Shown here piece after piece: positions 50,608-59,714 of a DNA stretch of 64,000 bases. Positions within the stretch are counted from its first letter, which is position 1. The number at the start of each line of letters is the position of its first letter. The stretch comes from Seleniivibrio woodruffii (GTDB lineage Bacteria; Chrysiogenota; Deferribacteres; Deferribacterales; Geovibrionaceae), in the NCBI RefSeq assembly GCF_004339245.1, contig NZ_SMGG01000005.1, forward strand, positions 62,001 to 126,000, written 5' to 3'. A program made the position numbers and the translations under genes. The notes below the pieces were generated by a model. It was not told the DNA's origin. It saw only the letters and a program-made list of their open reading frames with translations, and searched no databases.

Positions 50608-51690
50608 TTAGTAAGAGGTGATTATGCGGCCTCTGCCAAGAACTTTTTCACCGTCATAAATGACAACAGCCTGCCCGGGAGCGATGGCCGAGACTGGTTC
50701 TATAAAGTCCACCCTGCCGTTTCCGCCGCCCAGCGATGTATAAACAGCCTTCGCAGGCTTCTGACGGTAACGCACCTGCGCCTGACAGGGAACGGTCTGC
50801 CCGTTCTCGTATTCGTACGCCGTCACCATTCCGTCTGCCGTAAGGCCTCTGCCCTGCACGTTATCGGACTTGTCCGTCACTACAACTGTGCTGTCCTCGG
50901 CTCTTATGCCTTTCACCCAGTAGGTCTTGTGGGTGTTCAGGTTCAGCCCCCTGCGCTGTCCCACCGTAAATCTGTGTATACCTTCGTGAGGGGCTATCTT
51001 TTTTCCTTCCTCATCAACAACTATGCCCTTTTTCGGTTCGCCTTTGAACCTGTGGCGAAGCATCTCCGAAAAACTGCCGAACGTGCCCACAAGGCAGGCA
51101 TCCTGACTTTCGGGGCTTTCGGCACTGGGGATATCATGGATTCTGGCATATTCACGCACCTGCGGCTTGGTCATTTCGCCAAGGGGGAACAGAATGCGTT
51201 TCAGCTGATCTGTGGTCAGACCCGCCAGAAAATATGACTGATCCTTATTGGCATCCAGTCCACGCATAAGGCAGGTGACGCCGTTTTCGTCGGTCTGTAT
51301 TCTTGAATAGTGGCCTGTGGCTATGTAATCGGCGTTCAGCTCGTCCGCAAATTTCATCAGCAGACCGAACTTCACCTTCTCGTTGCAGTGAAGGCAGGGG
51401 CTGGGAGTGCGTCCGTTTGCGTACTCCTCCCATGAAGGTTTAAGAATAAGCTCCTCGAAATCCTTCACGCAGTCGTAAACATAGTGCCTCATACCCAGTT
51501 TCCCGGCGGCGGCGGCGGCTTTCAGAATACCGTCAACCCCGCAGCAGGATGGGCTTGTGCCCGTATCGGAGCATTCATGGAGCTTCATGGTGACACCTAT
51601 CACCTCAAAGCCCTGTTCGCAGAGCATGGATGCCGCAACGCAGGAATCCACACCGCCGCTCATGGCGGCTATTACACGTTTTTTAGCCAA
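50608..51690 (-). CDS. mnmA: tRNA 2-thiouridylase
   Basis: The 360-residue enzyme puts sulfur on U34 of Glu, Gln and Lys tRNAs. It has the PP-loop SGGVDSCVAA (residues 11-20), the first catalytic Cys in SPCLHCNEKVKFG and the second in ESQDACLVG. The FTVGQRRGLNLNTHKTYWV segment is typical. It starts at TTG, overlapping the cysteine-desulfurase gene by 8 bp, and that enzyme is its probable sulfur donor. Confidence 0.94.
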   Translation of the reverse strand: MAKKRVIAAMSGGVDSCVAASMLCEQGFEVIGVTMKLHECSDTGTSPSCCGVDGILKAAAAAGKLGMRHYVYDCVKDFEELILKPSWEEYANGRTPSPCLHCNEKVKFGLLMKFADELNADYIATGHYSRIQTDENGVTCLMRGLDANKDQSYFLAGLTTDQLKRILFPLGEMTKPQVREYARIHDIPSAESPESQDACLVGTFGSFSEMLRHRFKGEPKKGIVVDEEGKKIAPHEGIHRFTVGQRRGLNLNTHKTYWVKGIRAEDSTVVVTDKSDNVQGRGLTADGMVTAYEYENGQTVPCQAQVRYRQKPAKAVYTSLGGGNGRVDFIEPVSAIAPGQAVVIYDGEKVLGRGRIITSY

Positions 51691-52801
51691 GTCTGCCTCT
51701 CATTCTCTCAACAGTTCTGCGAATCCTCTCAACAGCGGTAACAACCTCCTCTTCGGTGTTGTATCTGCTGAAAGAGAAGCGCACGGAAGAGCGTGCCTCG
51801 GCGGAGGACATGCACATTGCCGTAAGCACGTGGGATGCCTCCTTCTTGGCCGAACTGCATGCCGCACCTGTGGAAGCGGCTATGTCTTCTATATCCAGAT
51901 TTATCACAAGCGCCTGATTGTCTATATCTTTGAAGCCGATGTTTGCCGTGTTGGGCACCCTCGGCGCATTCTTTCCGTTTACGAATGAGTCAGGAACGTT
52001 TTTAATAATAAGCTCCTCGAACATATCCCTGAGCCTGCTGTCGCAGCACTCGGAAGCCAGTTCGCAGGCCTTGCCTATTCCAGCTATGCCCAGAACGTTC
52101 TCTGTGCCGGGGCGCATGGTATGCTCCTGACTGCCGCCCAGAACAACTGGCAAAACCTTCACTCCGCCTCTGATGTAGAGCGCACCTATGCCTTTGGGGC
52201 CGTGGAACTTATGGGCGGATATGCTCAGCATGTCCACACCAAGCTCGTCAACGTTCAGCGGGATCTTTCCCGCCGCCTGAACAGCATCCGTATGCACCAG
52301 AAGCCCCTGAGCCTTTGCGGCCTCAACAAGCTCACGCACAGGCTGAATAACGCCCGTTTCGTTGTTGGCAAGCATAATGGTGACCAGTCCTTTCTGAACA
52401 CTGCGGATAGCCCCCAGAGCATCCTTGACAACAATACGCCCGTCGGCATCCGGAAGAAGCTTTATTGCGGTGCGTCCCTGATCCTCCATCCTGCATACGG
52501 GTTTCAGAACTGCGGAATGCTCTATCGCCGTGGTTATTATCATTCCGTCAGGTTCCGCCAGAGCATACCCCGCAACGGCAATGTTGTTCGCCTCGGTTCC
52601 GCTCCCGGTAAAGACTATCTCCTCGGGTCTCGCTCCTATGAAATCAGCAACCCGCCTGCGAGCCTTCTCTATCACCTGACGGGACTTCTGCCCTTCAAAG
52701 TGGAGACTGGACGGGTTTCCGAAGATGTCGAAACAGGCCGCCATCTCATCTTTAACCTCTTTTGCAAGGGGGGTTGTCGCATTGTTATCGAAATAGATCA
52801 T
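51683..52801 (-). CDS. Cysteine desulfurase (NifS/IscS family)
   Basis: The ATG at 52801 begins MIYFDNNATTPLAKEV, the usual N-terminus. The frame stays open upstream to 53104, but that stretch is not homologous-looking. The product of 372 residues has ALTLAN-type NNETGVIQPV, the PLP-binding SISAHKFHGPKG (Lys in the HK pair) and the active-site loop TGAACSSAKKEASHVL with the catalytic Cys. It supplies persulfide sulfur to the overlapping mnmA product and possibly to Fe-S assembly. The loop form is of the NifS/IscS class I. Confidence 0.92.
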   Translation of the reverse strand: MIYFDNNATTPLAKEVKDEMAACFDIFGNPSSLHFEGQKSRQVIEKARRRVADFIGARPEEIVFTGSGTEANNIAVAGYALAEPDGMIITTAIEHSAVLKPVCRMEDQGRTAIKLLPDADGRIVVKDALGAIRSVQKGLVTIMLANNETGVIQPVRELVEAAKAQGLLVHTDAVQAAGKIPLNVDELGVDMLSISAHKFHGPKGIGALYIRGGVKVLPVVLGGSQEHTMRPGTENVLGIAGIGKACELASECCDSRLRDMFEELIIKNVPDSFVNGKNAPRVPNTANIGFKDIDNQALVINLDIEDIAASTGAACSSAKKEASHVLTAMCMSSAEARSSVRFSFSRYNTEEEVVTAVERIRRTVERMRGRLG

Positions 52802-52945
52802 GGGTTCACCAGTTAAATCATCAGAAATTATATAGCCATTATAGATAATATATACGGGGCATTGGGCTGTCAAGGGTGCAGGAAACCGGATTGAACTATT
52901 TGAGGCAGAGCAGGTCAGAATAAATATCAAAACGTGAGGTAACGT

Positions 52946-53422
52946 ATGGCATTGAAAGCAGCTTTTATTTCGCTCATCATGATGCTTTTCGCATATGCGG
53001 CTCATGCGGCGCAAAAAGAAACAGATCTCCCCGCTCTGTCCGGCTGTTCTGTCGTGGCGGAAAGAACAGGCAAGGCCGCACTGACCGAGATAGCATATCT
53101 GCACAGAAAACAGATCGACGCAAAAGACGCCTACTCTGTTGAATATAAATGCTCAAAAGGCAGTGTTTTCATCTGGGCGTCGTTCTCGAAAGACCAGCAT
53201 CAGGCACGGAAACTGTTCATGGATATGGACATGAAAATGCCTCAGAGCAAGGTTTTCACAGATATGAAGAGGATGAAGGTAGACGGAATGTCTGTGACCG
53301 AGGTTCAGGGAATGGGTATGGACAACTACTATTTTCTGAAAGACACAGCCAACTACTGGCTTGCGGTTAAGGATGCAGACAGCTCAAAATATCTGAAAGA
53401 GCTTATCAAAGCGGTTAAATAG
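52946..53422 (+). CDS. Hypothetical periplasmic protein
   Basis: This 158-residue protein has a Sec signal (ALKAAFISLIMMLFAYAAHA) and a Met-rich mature part (MDMDMKMPQSKVFTDMKRMKVDGMSV). Two Cys (SGCSVV and YKCSKG) could form a disulfide. I do not recognise the family. GTGAGGTAACGT precedes the ATG. Its end overlaps the convergent rrf2 gene by 8 bp. Confidence 0.7.
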   Translation: MALKAAFISLIMMLFAYAAHAAQKETDLPALSGCSVVAERTGKAALTEIAYLHRKQIDAKDAYSVEYKCSKGSVFIWASFSKDQHQARKLFMDMDMKMPQSKVFTDMKRMKVDGMSVTEVQGMGMDNYYFLKDTANYWLAVKDADSSKYLKELIKAVK

Positions 53423-53876
53423 TATAGTTTATGATCTTTTTCGAGTTCTGAACGGCTTCGTCCGTCATGGCCTGCATATCCTGCAGGGTGGTCTCACGCA
53501 GCGAAGAGACGAACTGATCTGTCAGATTTGACATCACCAGACGGACGCCGCAGACCGAATTGTCGTCGCAGTATTCGCATTTTGATCCGGATTCCTCCGC
53601 AACACAGGGAACCAGAGCAACAGAACCCTCCAGAGCGGAAACGATGCGCTCCATCGTTATGGACGAGGCGGGGAAAGCGAGCAGATAGCCGCCGCCCTTG
53701 CCTATCTTGCTGGTGAGCAGTCCTTCGTTTTTCAGCGTCAGCAGAATTGTCTCAAGGAATTTTTTCGGAATCTTTTCATGTTCGGCTATTTCGGATATAA
53801 GAACGGGATCGTTCGTTCCTCTGGATGCCAGAAACTGAAGTGCTTTAAGTCCGTATACCGTTTTCATCGAGAACAT
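53415..53876 (-). CDS. Rrf2-family transcriptional regulator
   Basis: The 153-residue regulator has the Rrf2 winged helix (YGLKALQFLASRG, LISEIAEHEKIPKKFLETIL, GLLTSKIGKGGGYLL). It also has a cysteine-rich loop PCVAEESGSKCEYCDDNSVCG with four Cys. That spacing suits an Fe-S cluster as in IscR, or a thiol sensor as in CymR. The nearby iscS/mnmA genes and the putative Rrf2 site at cysK make sulfur or Fe-S control a fair guess. It faces a histidine kinase across a 197-bp gap with a nested inverted repeat. Confidence 0.88.
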   Translation of the reverse strand: MFSMKTVYGLKALQFLASRGTNDPVLISEIAEHEKIPKKFLETILLTLKNEGLLTSKIGKGGGYLLAFPASSITMERIVSALEGSVALVPCVAEESGSKCEYCDDNSVCGVRLVMSNLTDQFVSSLRETTLQDMQAMTDEAVQNSKKIINYTI

Positions 53877-53930
53877 AGTGCCAACCTGCCGTTTTTTTCA
53901 ATTTTCAAGATATATACATTAGACCGGATA

Positions 53931-54017
53931 TTCAACAGAAATGTGCATAAAATTTATAGGAAATTGCGGAAAATATTATTTTCATATTCCTATGTTTTTT
54001 ACATTCGTTCTGTTGAA
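53931..54017. promoter_or_regulatory. Nested inverted repeats in the rrf2 / kinase divergent region
   Basis: TTCAACAGAA (53931-53940) and TTCTGTTGAA (54008-54017) are perfect inverted copies. Inside them ATAGGAA (53956-53962) and TTCCTAT (53987-53993) are also inverse, with arms set almost symmetrically (15 and 14 bp gaps). This could be paired operator sites or a cruciform. Confidence 0.6.
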
Positions 54018-54073
54018 ATGAGTTCATTCAGTGTTATAATTTTAATAGATACATGAACTTTAAACGGTGAAGT

Positions 54074-55849
54074 ATGATTCACAAACAACTTAGCCCGAAG
54101 TTTATTAATGAACTCAATATCTTTCTCCGTCTGCACACAGAGGATCTGATGGACAGGATATTGAAATATGCCATCGACCTTGACTATTCAAAGTATACAT
54201 CCACACTGAGGGAAGCATGGAGAGCATCCATTGAGGGGTTGAACACCTCCATTGCGCAATATCTGCAACAGTCTGACGTAACCCCTGAGATAACATGCAG
54301 AGATGCGGCAAAGGTTGACCCTGTTGCGGCATTCGGTGTTCTGGAGGCCAGAAAGCACAGGCAGAGAGGGATAACCCTTCAGATGTTTCTGGGGCTGTTC
54401 AAGTATTACCTCTGGGCATATCTGGACGAGCTGGAATATTTCGGCGGCTGCGAAGACGACAGAAAGACCGCAAAAGAGCTTATCATAAAGGTATTCAGCA
54501 GGATAGAGCATGCCTTCGTCGTTGAGTGGGACACCCTTTCGCCCGAATTAAAAAACAGTGAACTGGCTGTGGAGAACCGTCTGCTGACAAACGAAAAGAA
54601 TAAATATCTCACCATGTTCGAAAGCGTATTCATTCCCCTGCTCTATCTGGACACCAACGGAAACATCGAGAACCTGAACCATTCCGCACTGAATCTTTTC
54701 GCCTCATGCGACAGGTCGGGCGCATTCTATTACAGCGATATGACAGTGGGGCTGCCCGCCGAACTGAACAGAGAGGTTCAGAGATTCATAGGCTCCATAA
54801 ACGATAACAGCAACAGCATTCTTGAACTGAACCTGAACGGCAGGGCATATGTTTTCGAACTGCGGTTCAAGCGCATGCTGGACATCAGCAGCAAATTTTC
54901 AGGAGTTATACTCAGCATGCACGATGTGACCGAGGTGGGAAATCTGCTTTCCGAAAGTAACTCGCTGAAAAAGCTGAATGCCGCTCTGGGAGAAATGCTG
55001 GACAAACAGCAGGATATAAGGCGCAAGCACGAGGCCGAGCTTTTCCAGATGAAAAAACTGACGGACATGGGGCTTATGATAAACGCAATAGCCCACCAGT
55101 GGCGACAGCCCATAAACGCTCTGGGGCTGTATGTTCAGGATATGGCGGAGGAAGCGGCCTGCGGAACTGTTTCCGGTGAATATATCGATGAGTTCAGAGA
55201 GAACGCAATGAGCCTGATATCAAACCTCAGCGAAACAATAGACGATTTCCGCACCTTTTACAAACCGGACAAGGAAAGATCCGACTTTGATGTGATAAAG
55301 ACCATAGGCGAGCTTCTGCGGCTTGTCGGGGTTCAGTTTTCTTCAAAGCAGATAGATATTTCGCTGGAATGCACCTGCGGGCATAAAAACAGCGGATGCA
55401 TCAGCAGCCATATGAACATAGCCTGCCCACAGGGACAAACAGCCGTTTTCGGCTTCAGCGGCGAGTTTAAACAGGTATTTCTTAACATCATATACAACGC
55501 CCTCTACTCCATATGCGAAAGAATGGAACGGGAAAAAAATCTGAGAGGCCGTCTGGAGGTACACGTCTCCTCTGTGAACGGTTCCGTGTCAGTAACAGTT
55601 CAGGACAACGGAACCGGCATCCCCTCCGGCGTTCTTTCGAAGATATTCGACCCTTATTTCACAACAAAATGCGAAGGAAAAGGCACGGGGCTGGGGCTTT
55701 ATATGTCTAAAATGATAATTGAAGAACATATGAAGGGGAGCATTCTGGCAGAGAACAACTCAACAGGTGCGCTTTTCACGGTGAGAATCCCTTCAAGCAC
55801 GGTTATCGGCCTTTCACAAAAGGCAAGGAGCGGGGCTTTCGGAGCATAA
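54074..55849 (+). CDS. PAS-domain sensor histidine kinase (soluble)
   Basis: The 591-residue kinase has no membrane helix. An all-helical N-terminal domain (about 1-165) contains LEARKHRQRGITLQMFLGLFKYY-type sequence (cited as ARKHRQRGITLQMFLG) seen in RsbR/globin-like sensor regions. A PAS domain (about 180-300) and coiled coil (300-330) follow. The H-box is AIAHQWRQPINALG (His about 340). The ATPase keeps IIYNAL (N-box), DNGTGIP, and GTGLGLYMSK. The ATPase N-terminal part contains a Cys/His insert around residues 433-455 (CTCGHKNSGC and a later Cys), which is unusual. No response regulator is adjacent. Confidence 0.88.
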   Translation: MIHKQLSPKFINELNIFLRLHTEDLMDRILKYAIDLDYSKYTSTLREAWRASIEGLNTSIAQYLQQSDVTPEITCRDAAKVDPVAAFGVLEARKHRQRGITLQMFLGLFKYYLWAYLDELEYFGGCEDDRKTAKELIIKVFSRIEHAFVVEWDTLSPELKNSELAVENRLLTNEKNKYLTMFESVFIPLLYLDTNGNIENLNHSALNLFASCDRSGAFYYSDMTVGLPAELNREVQRFIGSINDNSNSILELNLNGRAYVFELRFKRMLDISSKFSGVILSMHDVTEVGNLLSESNSLKKLNAALGEMLDKQQDIRRKHEAELFQMKKLTDMGLMINAIAHQWRQPINALGLYVQDMAEEAACGTVSGEYIDEFRENAMSLISNLSETIDDFRTFYKPDKERSDFDVIKTIGELLRLVGVQFSSKQIDISLECTCGHKNSGCISSHMNIACPQGQTAVFGFSGEFKQVFLNIIYNALYSICERMEREKNLRGRLEVHVSSVNGSVSVTVQDNGTGIPSGVLSKIFDPYFTTKCEGKGTGLGLYMSKMIIEEHMKGSILAENNSTGALFTVRIPSSTVIGLSQKARSGAFGA

Positions 55850-55930
55850 TCATCTATGGATTTTAACAATCCTAACGTTTATACTGTGTGCGGCTGCAAA
55901 AGCCTTATTTAAGTTTACAAGGAGGATACC

Positions 55931-56407
55931 ATGCACCCACACGGCCCCATGAGAAGAAAAGAACGCCAGATAACCGAAATGGCGGAGATAGCCGACATTC
56001 TTAAGCTCGGAAAGGTTATGAACATTGCCCTTTCAGACGACAACGTCCCCTTCACAGTTCCTGTTTTCTATGCCTACGACGGAAAAGCAGTCTATTTCCA
56101 CTCGTCACTGGCGGGAACAAAAATTGCAATTATGAAAAAGAACAGCAAGATATGCTTCAGCGTGTCTCTGGACAACGGACACTTGGAAAGCGACAAAGCC
56201 TGCGATTTCGAAGCGAAGCACAGAACGGTCATAGGTTTCGGCAACGCAGTTTTTGTCGAGGATGAAGCGGAGAAAACAAAGGCTCTGGATCTTATAGTCG
56301 CACTCTTCACCGACAAAAAGTTCGAATATCCCGCAAACAGCCTCAGAGGCACAGCGGTGATACGGATCGACATTGAATCCGTCAAAGGAAAAAAACACGG
56401 CATATAA
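55931..56407 (+). CDS. Pyridoxamine 5'-phosphate oxidase-fold protein (NimA-like)
   Basis: The 158-residue protein has the split-barrel flavin fold: MRRKERQITEMAEIADIL, the strand VPFTVPVFYAYDGKAVYFHSS, AIMKKNSKICFSV, and a closing IRIDIESVKGKKHG. It most resembles NimA and PNPOx-like FMN proteins; some reduce nitro compounds, others have unknown roles. GGAGGATACC precedes the ATG. It stands alone between the kinase gene and the envelope operon, followed by a weak hairpin at about 56411-56455. Confidence 0.82.
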   Translation: MHPHGPMRRKERQITEMAEIADILKLGKVMNIALSDDNVPFTVPVFYAYDGKAVYFHSSLAGTKIAIMKKNSKICFSVSLDNGHLESDKACDFEAKHRTVIGFGNAVFVEDEAEKTKALDLIVALFTDKKFEYPANSLRGTAVIRIDIESVKGKKHGI

Positions 56408-56410
56408 ATT

Positions 56411-56455
56411 AAAAAGGGTGCGTCCGGCAAGCCACTACCCGATGCACCCTCTATA
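56411..56455 (+). terminator. Possible terminator after the PNPOx-fold gene
   Basis: AAGGGTGCGTC and GATGCACCCTC can pair over a 20-nt loop, but no strong T run follows. The AACCAAAAGGAGGCTGGTTT just after can form a second small hairpin. Confidence 0.4.
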
Positions 56456-56572
56456 AACCAAAAGGAGGCTGGTTTATTTGTTATTAAGTAAGACAGCCAT
56501 ATCAGAGATTTGTTTTATGAATTTTTCATGGAAATTATTACCCGCCTGAAACTGTAACATTTCTTCATCGGT

Positions 56573-56589
56573 TGTGCAGATTTTGCACA
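56573..56589. promoter_or_regulatory. 17-bp palindrome upstream of the envelope operon
   Basis: TGTGCA-N5-TGCACA (56573-56589) is a perfect interrupted palindrome about 80 bp before the first gene. TATTAT and TACAAT strings lie just downstream. It looks like a dimeric regulator's site. Confidence 0.5.
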
Positions 56590-56669
56590 CTGCATTTCAT
56601 GCAATCATTTGAATATTATGGTGTTACAATATGGCATGCTTATTGCCTTTAAAATCTCCGGAGGTAAGT

Positions 56670-57353
56670 ATGCCGTTAGTTACTGCCGAGAATATATCAA
56701 AAGTGTACAGGCTGGGTTCCGAACAGGTCAAAGCCTTGTCAAACGTCAGTTTTTCACTGGAAAAGTCTTCATTCATAAGTTTTGTGGGCCCTTCGGGAAG
56801 CGGAAAAACAACTCTGCTTAACATGCTGGGCTGTCTGGACAGACCCACAGAGGGCAGGCTCACTGTCTGCGGAACGGACACAGCCGGACTTAAACCTTCC
56901 CAAAGAGCCGATTTCAGAGGAAAAAACATCGGGTTCATCTTTCAGGACTTCAACCTTATCCCCGTTTTAAGTGTTTATGAAAACGTGGAATATCCCCTTG
57001 TGATGGTGCAGAACATCTGCGCAAAAGAGCGCAGGGAGAGGATAATGCGCATGCTGGATGCAGTGGGCATGGCGGAACACTCAGAAAAAAGGCCTTCACA
57101 GCTTTCAGGCGGACAGAAACAGAGGGTTGCGGCGGCCAGAGCACTGGTGACAAATCCGTCGCTGATTCTGGCGGACGAACCCACAGCAAACCTTGACCAC
57201 GAAACATCCATGAAAATAATAACCCTTATGAAATCCATGCGGGACGATTTCGGAACAACTTTCGTGTTCTCGACCCACGACCCTAAGGTGGTCAGCGAAG
57301 CCGAGCACGTCTTCGTTCTGGAAGACGGAAAGCTCGTTCGGGAGGAGGCGTAA
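56670..57353 (+). CDS. ABC transporter ATPase, LolD/MacB-like
   Basis: The ATG at 56670 follows GGAGG and begins MPLVTAENISKVYRLG. The 227-residue ATPase has GPSGSGKTT, LSGGQKQRVAAARAL and LILADEPTANLD, and the FIFQDFNLIPVLSVYENV Q-loop region of the LolD/MacB/FtsE group. This group powers mechanotransmission rather than classic transport. Its stop overlaps the permease ATG by 1 bp. Confidence 0.92.
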   Translation: MPLVTAENISKVYRLGSEQVKALSNVSFSLEKSSFISFVGPSGSGKTTLLNMLGCLDRPTEGRLTVCGTDTAGLKPSQRADFRGKNIGFIFQDFNLIPVLSVYENVEYPLVMVQNICAKERRERIMRMLDAVGMAEHSEKRPSQLSGGQKQRVAAARALVTNPSLILADEPTANLDHETSMKIITLMKSMRDDFGTTFVFSTHDPKVVSEAEHVFVLEDGKLVREEA

Positions 57354-58591
57354 TGTTCAACATATTCAAAATGGCTCTGAGAAACCTTATGCGCTATTCC
57401 CGCAGAACGATGCTCACAGTTTCGCTGATAGTCATCGGCGTGGTGTTCGTTTCGGTGTTCGTTTCGGTTTCCGGCTCGTTCAAAAACATGATGATATCCC
57501 AGATAACCGACTCCATGACCGGACACGTTCAGGTGCACCGCAGAGGCTATATGGGTGCGGCGGAGACACTGCCCCAGAACATGAACATAAAGCTGATGGG
57601 GCTTGACAGGTTCGACAATGCCATGAAAGACGTTGAGGGTGTTGAGGCCGTCAGCGAGCGGATAAAGTTCGGCGGAATGTTCTCGACATTCACCGAAACA
57701 TCAAACATAAGGCTGAACGGAATAGATCCTGTGCAGGAATACAAGGTCGTTCCCCTGCTCCCCTCAAGGATCCTCGAAGGCTCAAAGGAGCTTAAGACCG
57801 GATCGATAATCATCCCCAGACTGTTCGCCAACTCCATGAAGGTGAAAGTGGGCGACACGGTGGTGGTGGTTGCCACAAACAGGGACGGCTCGGTGAACGG
57901 AAAACAGCTTAAAGTCACGGGAATAATAGAGAGTGCCACAGGCCCGGGCGGGCGTGACGGCTACGTCCACATAGAAGATGCGAAAGAGATACTCCGCATG
58001 GACATTCCGGAGATAAGCGAAATTGCCATAAGACTTAAGGATTTCGACAAACTCCACGAGTTCGAGGCGGCTCTGACAAAGAGGCTGTCAACGGAGCTGA
58101 ACAAAAAGGGACTGCCCATTTTCGACGTCCACACATGGGAGAGGCTCTCGCCGTTTTACAACATAGCCAGAATGATTGACCTTATGACCCTGTTCGTTAA
58201 GGTGCTTCTGGTGGCGGTGGTGCTGATATCCATCCTGAACGTGATGATAATGGCTGTTTACGAGCGCATCCGGGAGATAGGCACAGCGGCGGCCATAGGC
58301 ACCAGACCCCACAAGATCATGCTGCTGTTTCTCATCGAAGGTCTTCTGATGGGGATAATCGGAGCGGCGACAGGCGCTCTGGTGAGCATAGCCGCAGTTT
58401 TCATCATAAACGCCCAGAAGTTCACATTCAGCTTCGGACAGCAGAAGGAAATACTGCTGACAGCATCGGTCGATTACAGACAGCTTCTGGCAATCTGCCT
58501 CACTGTCGCCGCAGTCGCTGTTGTAGCCAGTCTTCAGCCTGCAATAAAAGCATCACGAACCGAGCCTGTAAACGCTCTCAGACATGTATAA
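57353..58591 (+). CDS. FtsX-type ABC permease (LolC/MacB-like)
   Basis: The 412-residue protein has one N-terminal helix (about 18-38), a large periplasmic domain (about 40-270) and three C-terminal helices with the FtsX signature near YERIREIGTAAAIGTRPHKIMLLFLIEGLLMGI (cited loosely). This is the four-helix MacB/LolCE layout. It carries lipid- or lipoprotein-extraction potential when paired with LolD-like ATPases. Substrate unknown. The following gene starts 13 bp after its stop. Confidence 0.9.
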   Translation: MFNIFKMALRNLMRYSRRTMLTVSLIVIGVVFVSVFVSVSGSFKNMMISQITDSMTGHVQVHRRGYMGAAETLPQNMNIKLMGLDRFDNAMKDVEGVEAVSERIKFGGMFSTFTETSNIRLNGIDPVQEYKVVPLLPSRILEGSKELKTGSIIIPRLFANSMKVKVGDTVVVVATNRDGSVNGKQLKVTGIIESATGPGGRDGYVHIEDAKEILRMDIPEISEIAIRLKDFDKLHEFEAALTKRLSTELNKKGLPIFDVHTWERLSPFYNIARMIDLMTLFVKVLLVAVVLISILNVMIMAVYERIREIGTAAAIGTRPHKIMLLFLIEGLLMGIIGAATGALVSIAAVFIINAQKFTFSFGQQKEILLTASVDYRQLLAICLTVAAVAVVASLQPAIKASRTEPVNALRHV

Positions 58592-58604
58592 AAAGAGGTG
58601 CATC

Positions 58605-58985
58605 ATGAAAAAGTTACTCATTATTATGCTTTCAGTTTTCGTTTCAACGGCGGCCTTTGCCGCCGGCTCACCATATCTTGCCGCCGCCGCAAACGGCAGC
58701 AAGCCCTCCTCCGCCATGAGCAATACGCCCGGCAAAGCCCCTTTCTTCATTCTCTTTGACGACAAGGGAGCATACATAGAATCCATCCCAAACCCCTACG
58801 CGGGTGAAGAGGGCGCAGGCCCCATGGCCATAGGCATGCTGAAAGATAAGGGCGTGAAGATCTTTGCCGCAGAGAGCTTCCCCGGCGAACGTTTTAAGGG
58901 GTTTCTCAGCTCGAAGGGAATGACCTCCGCCGTCTTTAAGGGCAGTGCAGAAGCCGCCGCAAAATCAATAATCAAAAAGAAGTAG
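58605..58985 (+). CDS. Exported NifX/NifB-C-like (dinitrogenase cofactor family) protein
   Basis: The ATG at 58605 follows AGAGGTG and opens a Sec signal (MKKLLIIMLSVFVSTAAFA). The mature domain has FILFDDKGAYIESIPNPYAGE, GPMAIGMLKDKGVKIFAAESFP and FLSSKGMTSAVFKG. These match the NifX/NifB-C/VnfX fold (Nitro_FeMo-Co), but this copy is secreted and about 126 residues. Cytoplasmic relatives bind metal-sulfur cofactors. A periplasmic one within an envelope operon is unexpected and its role unknown. Confidence 0.68.
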   Translation: MKKLLIIMLSVFVSTAAFAAGSPYLAAAANGSKPSSAMSNTPGKAPFFILFDDKGAYIESIPNPYAGEEGAGPMAIGMLKDKGVKIFAAESFPGERFKGFLSSKGMTSAVFKGSAEAAAKSIIKKK

Positions 58986-58991
58986 GATAAC

Positions 58992-59714
58992 ATGCTGAAA
59001 CTAGCCGCCTTAATGCTCCTTCTGCCTGCGGTGGTGTTTGCCGCAGACGGAACGGCGCTTTTAAAGGAGATAGACAGAAATCTGACCCCCGAAAGCTACG
59101 AGTCATACAGGAAGCTCATAAACATCGAGCCTAACGGTGCAAAACGGGAATACACAATGTTCACAGTCAAAAAGGGACTGGACAGAGTGGCCTCGCTGTT
59201 TCTGGCTCCGGCCAGCGAAAACGGCAGAAGCACCCTGCGTCTGGGTGAAAATATGTGGCTGTACGTCCCCGGTGTTGGCAAACCCATAAGGATAACCAGT
59301 CTCCAGTCGGTTGTGGGCGGGGTGTTCAACAATGCCGACATCCTTCAACTGGACTATGCGGCGGAATATGACGTTTCGGCTGTTGACGAGAAGGACGGCG
59401 ATTACGTTCTGCGGCTGAAAGCGAAAACCAGAACTGTGGCCTATGACAAACTGGTCATAACCGCTGACAAAGCCGGAAAACTGCCGAAAAAGATAGAATG
59501 CATGACTCAGGACGGAATGCTCATCAAAACTCTTTACTTCAAAGAGGTTAAAGACTTCGGCGGCGGAATAGTCCGCCCCTCCGTAATTGAGACCGACTCG
59601 CCGCTGTACCGCGGGTATAAATCCGTAATGATCTTTGCGAAGATAAAGAAGCGGGAGTTCAAGGACGAGGTGTTCACCATGGGCTTCATGTCACGCATGG
59701 CGGAGCTCAGATGA
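58992..59714 (+). CDS. LolA-like outer-membrane lipoprotein-sorting protein
   Basis: The 240-residue protein has a Sec signal (MLKLAALMLLLPAVVFA) and the LolA-like half-barrel of the pfam17131 type. Examples are FLAPASENGRSTLRLGENMWLYVPG, the NADILQLDYAAEYDV region and late FKDEVFTMGFM. This subgroup is distinct from the housekeeping LolA and often pairs with FtsX-type permeases. It would carry a lipid-modified cargo across the periplasm. It starts 6 bp after the NifX-like gene and overlaps the barrel gene by 4 bp. Confidence 0.88.
   Translation: MLKLAALMLLLPAVVFAADGTALLKEIDRNLTPESYESYRKLINIEPNGAKREYTMFTVKKGLDRVASLFLAPASENGRSTLRLGENMWLYVPGVGKPIRITSLQSVVGGVFNNADILQLDYAAEYDVSAVDEKDGDYVLRLKAKTRTVAYDKLVITADKAGKLPKKIECMTQDGMLIKTLYFKEVKDFGGGIVRPSVIETDSPLYRGYKSVMIFAKIKKREFKDEVFTMGFMSRMAELR

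Noticed and set aside
52802-53104. N-terminal extension of the cysteine desulfurase
   Set aside because: The extra 101 residues precede the canonical MIYFDNNATT start, resemble no domain and overlap the 5' part of the divergent periplasmic-protein gene.
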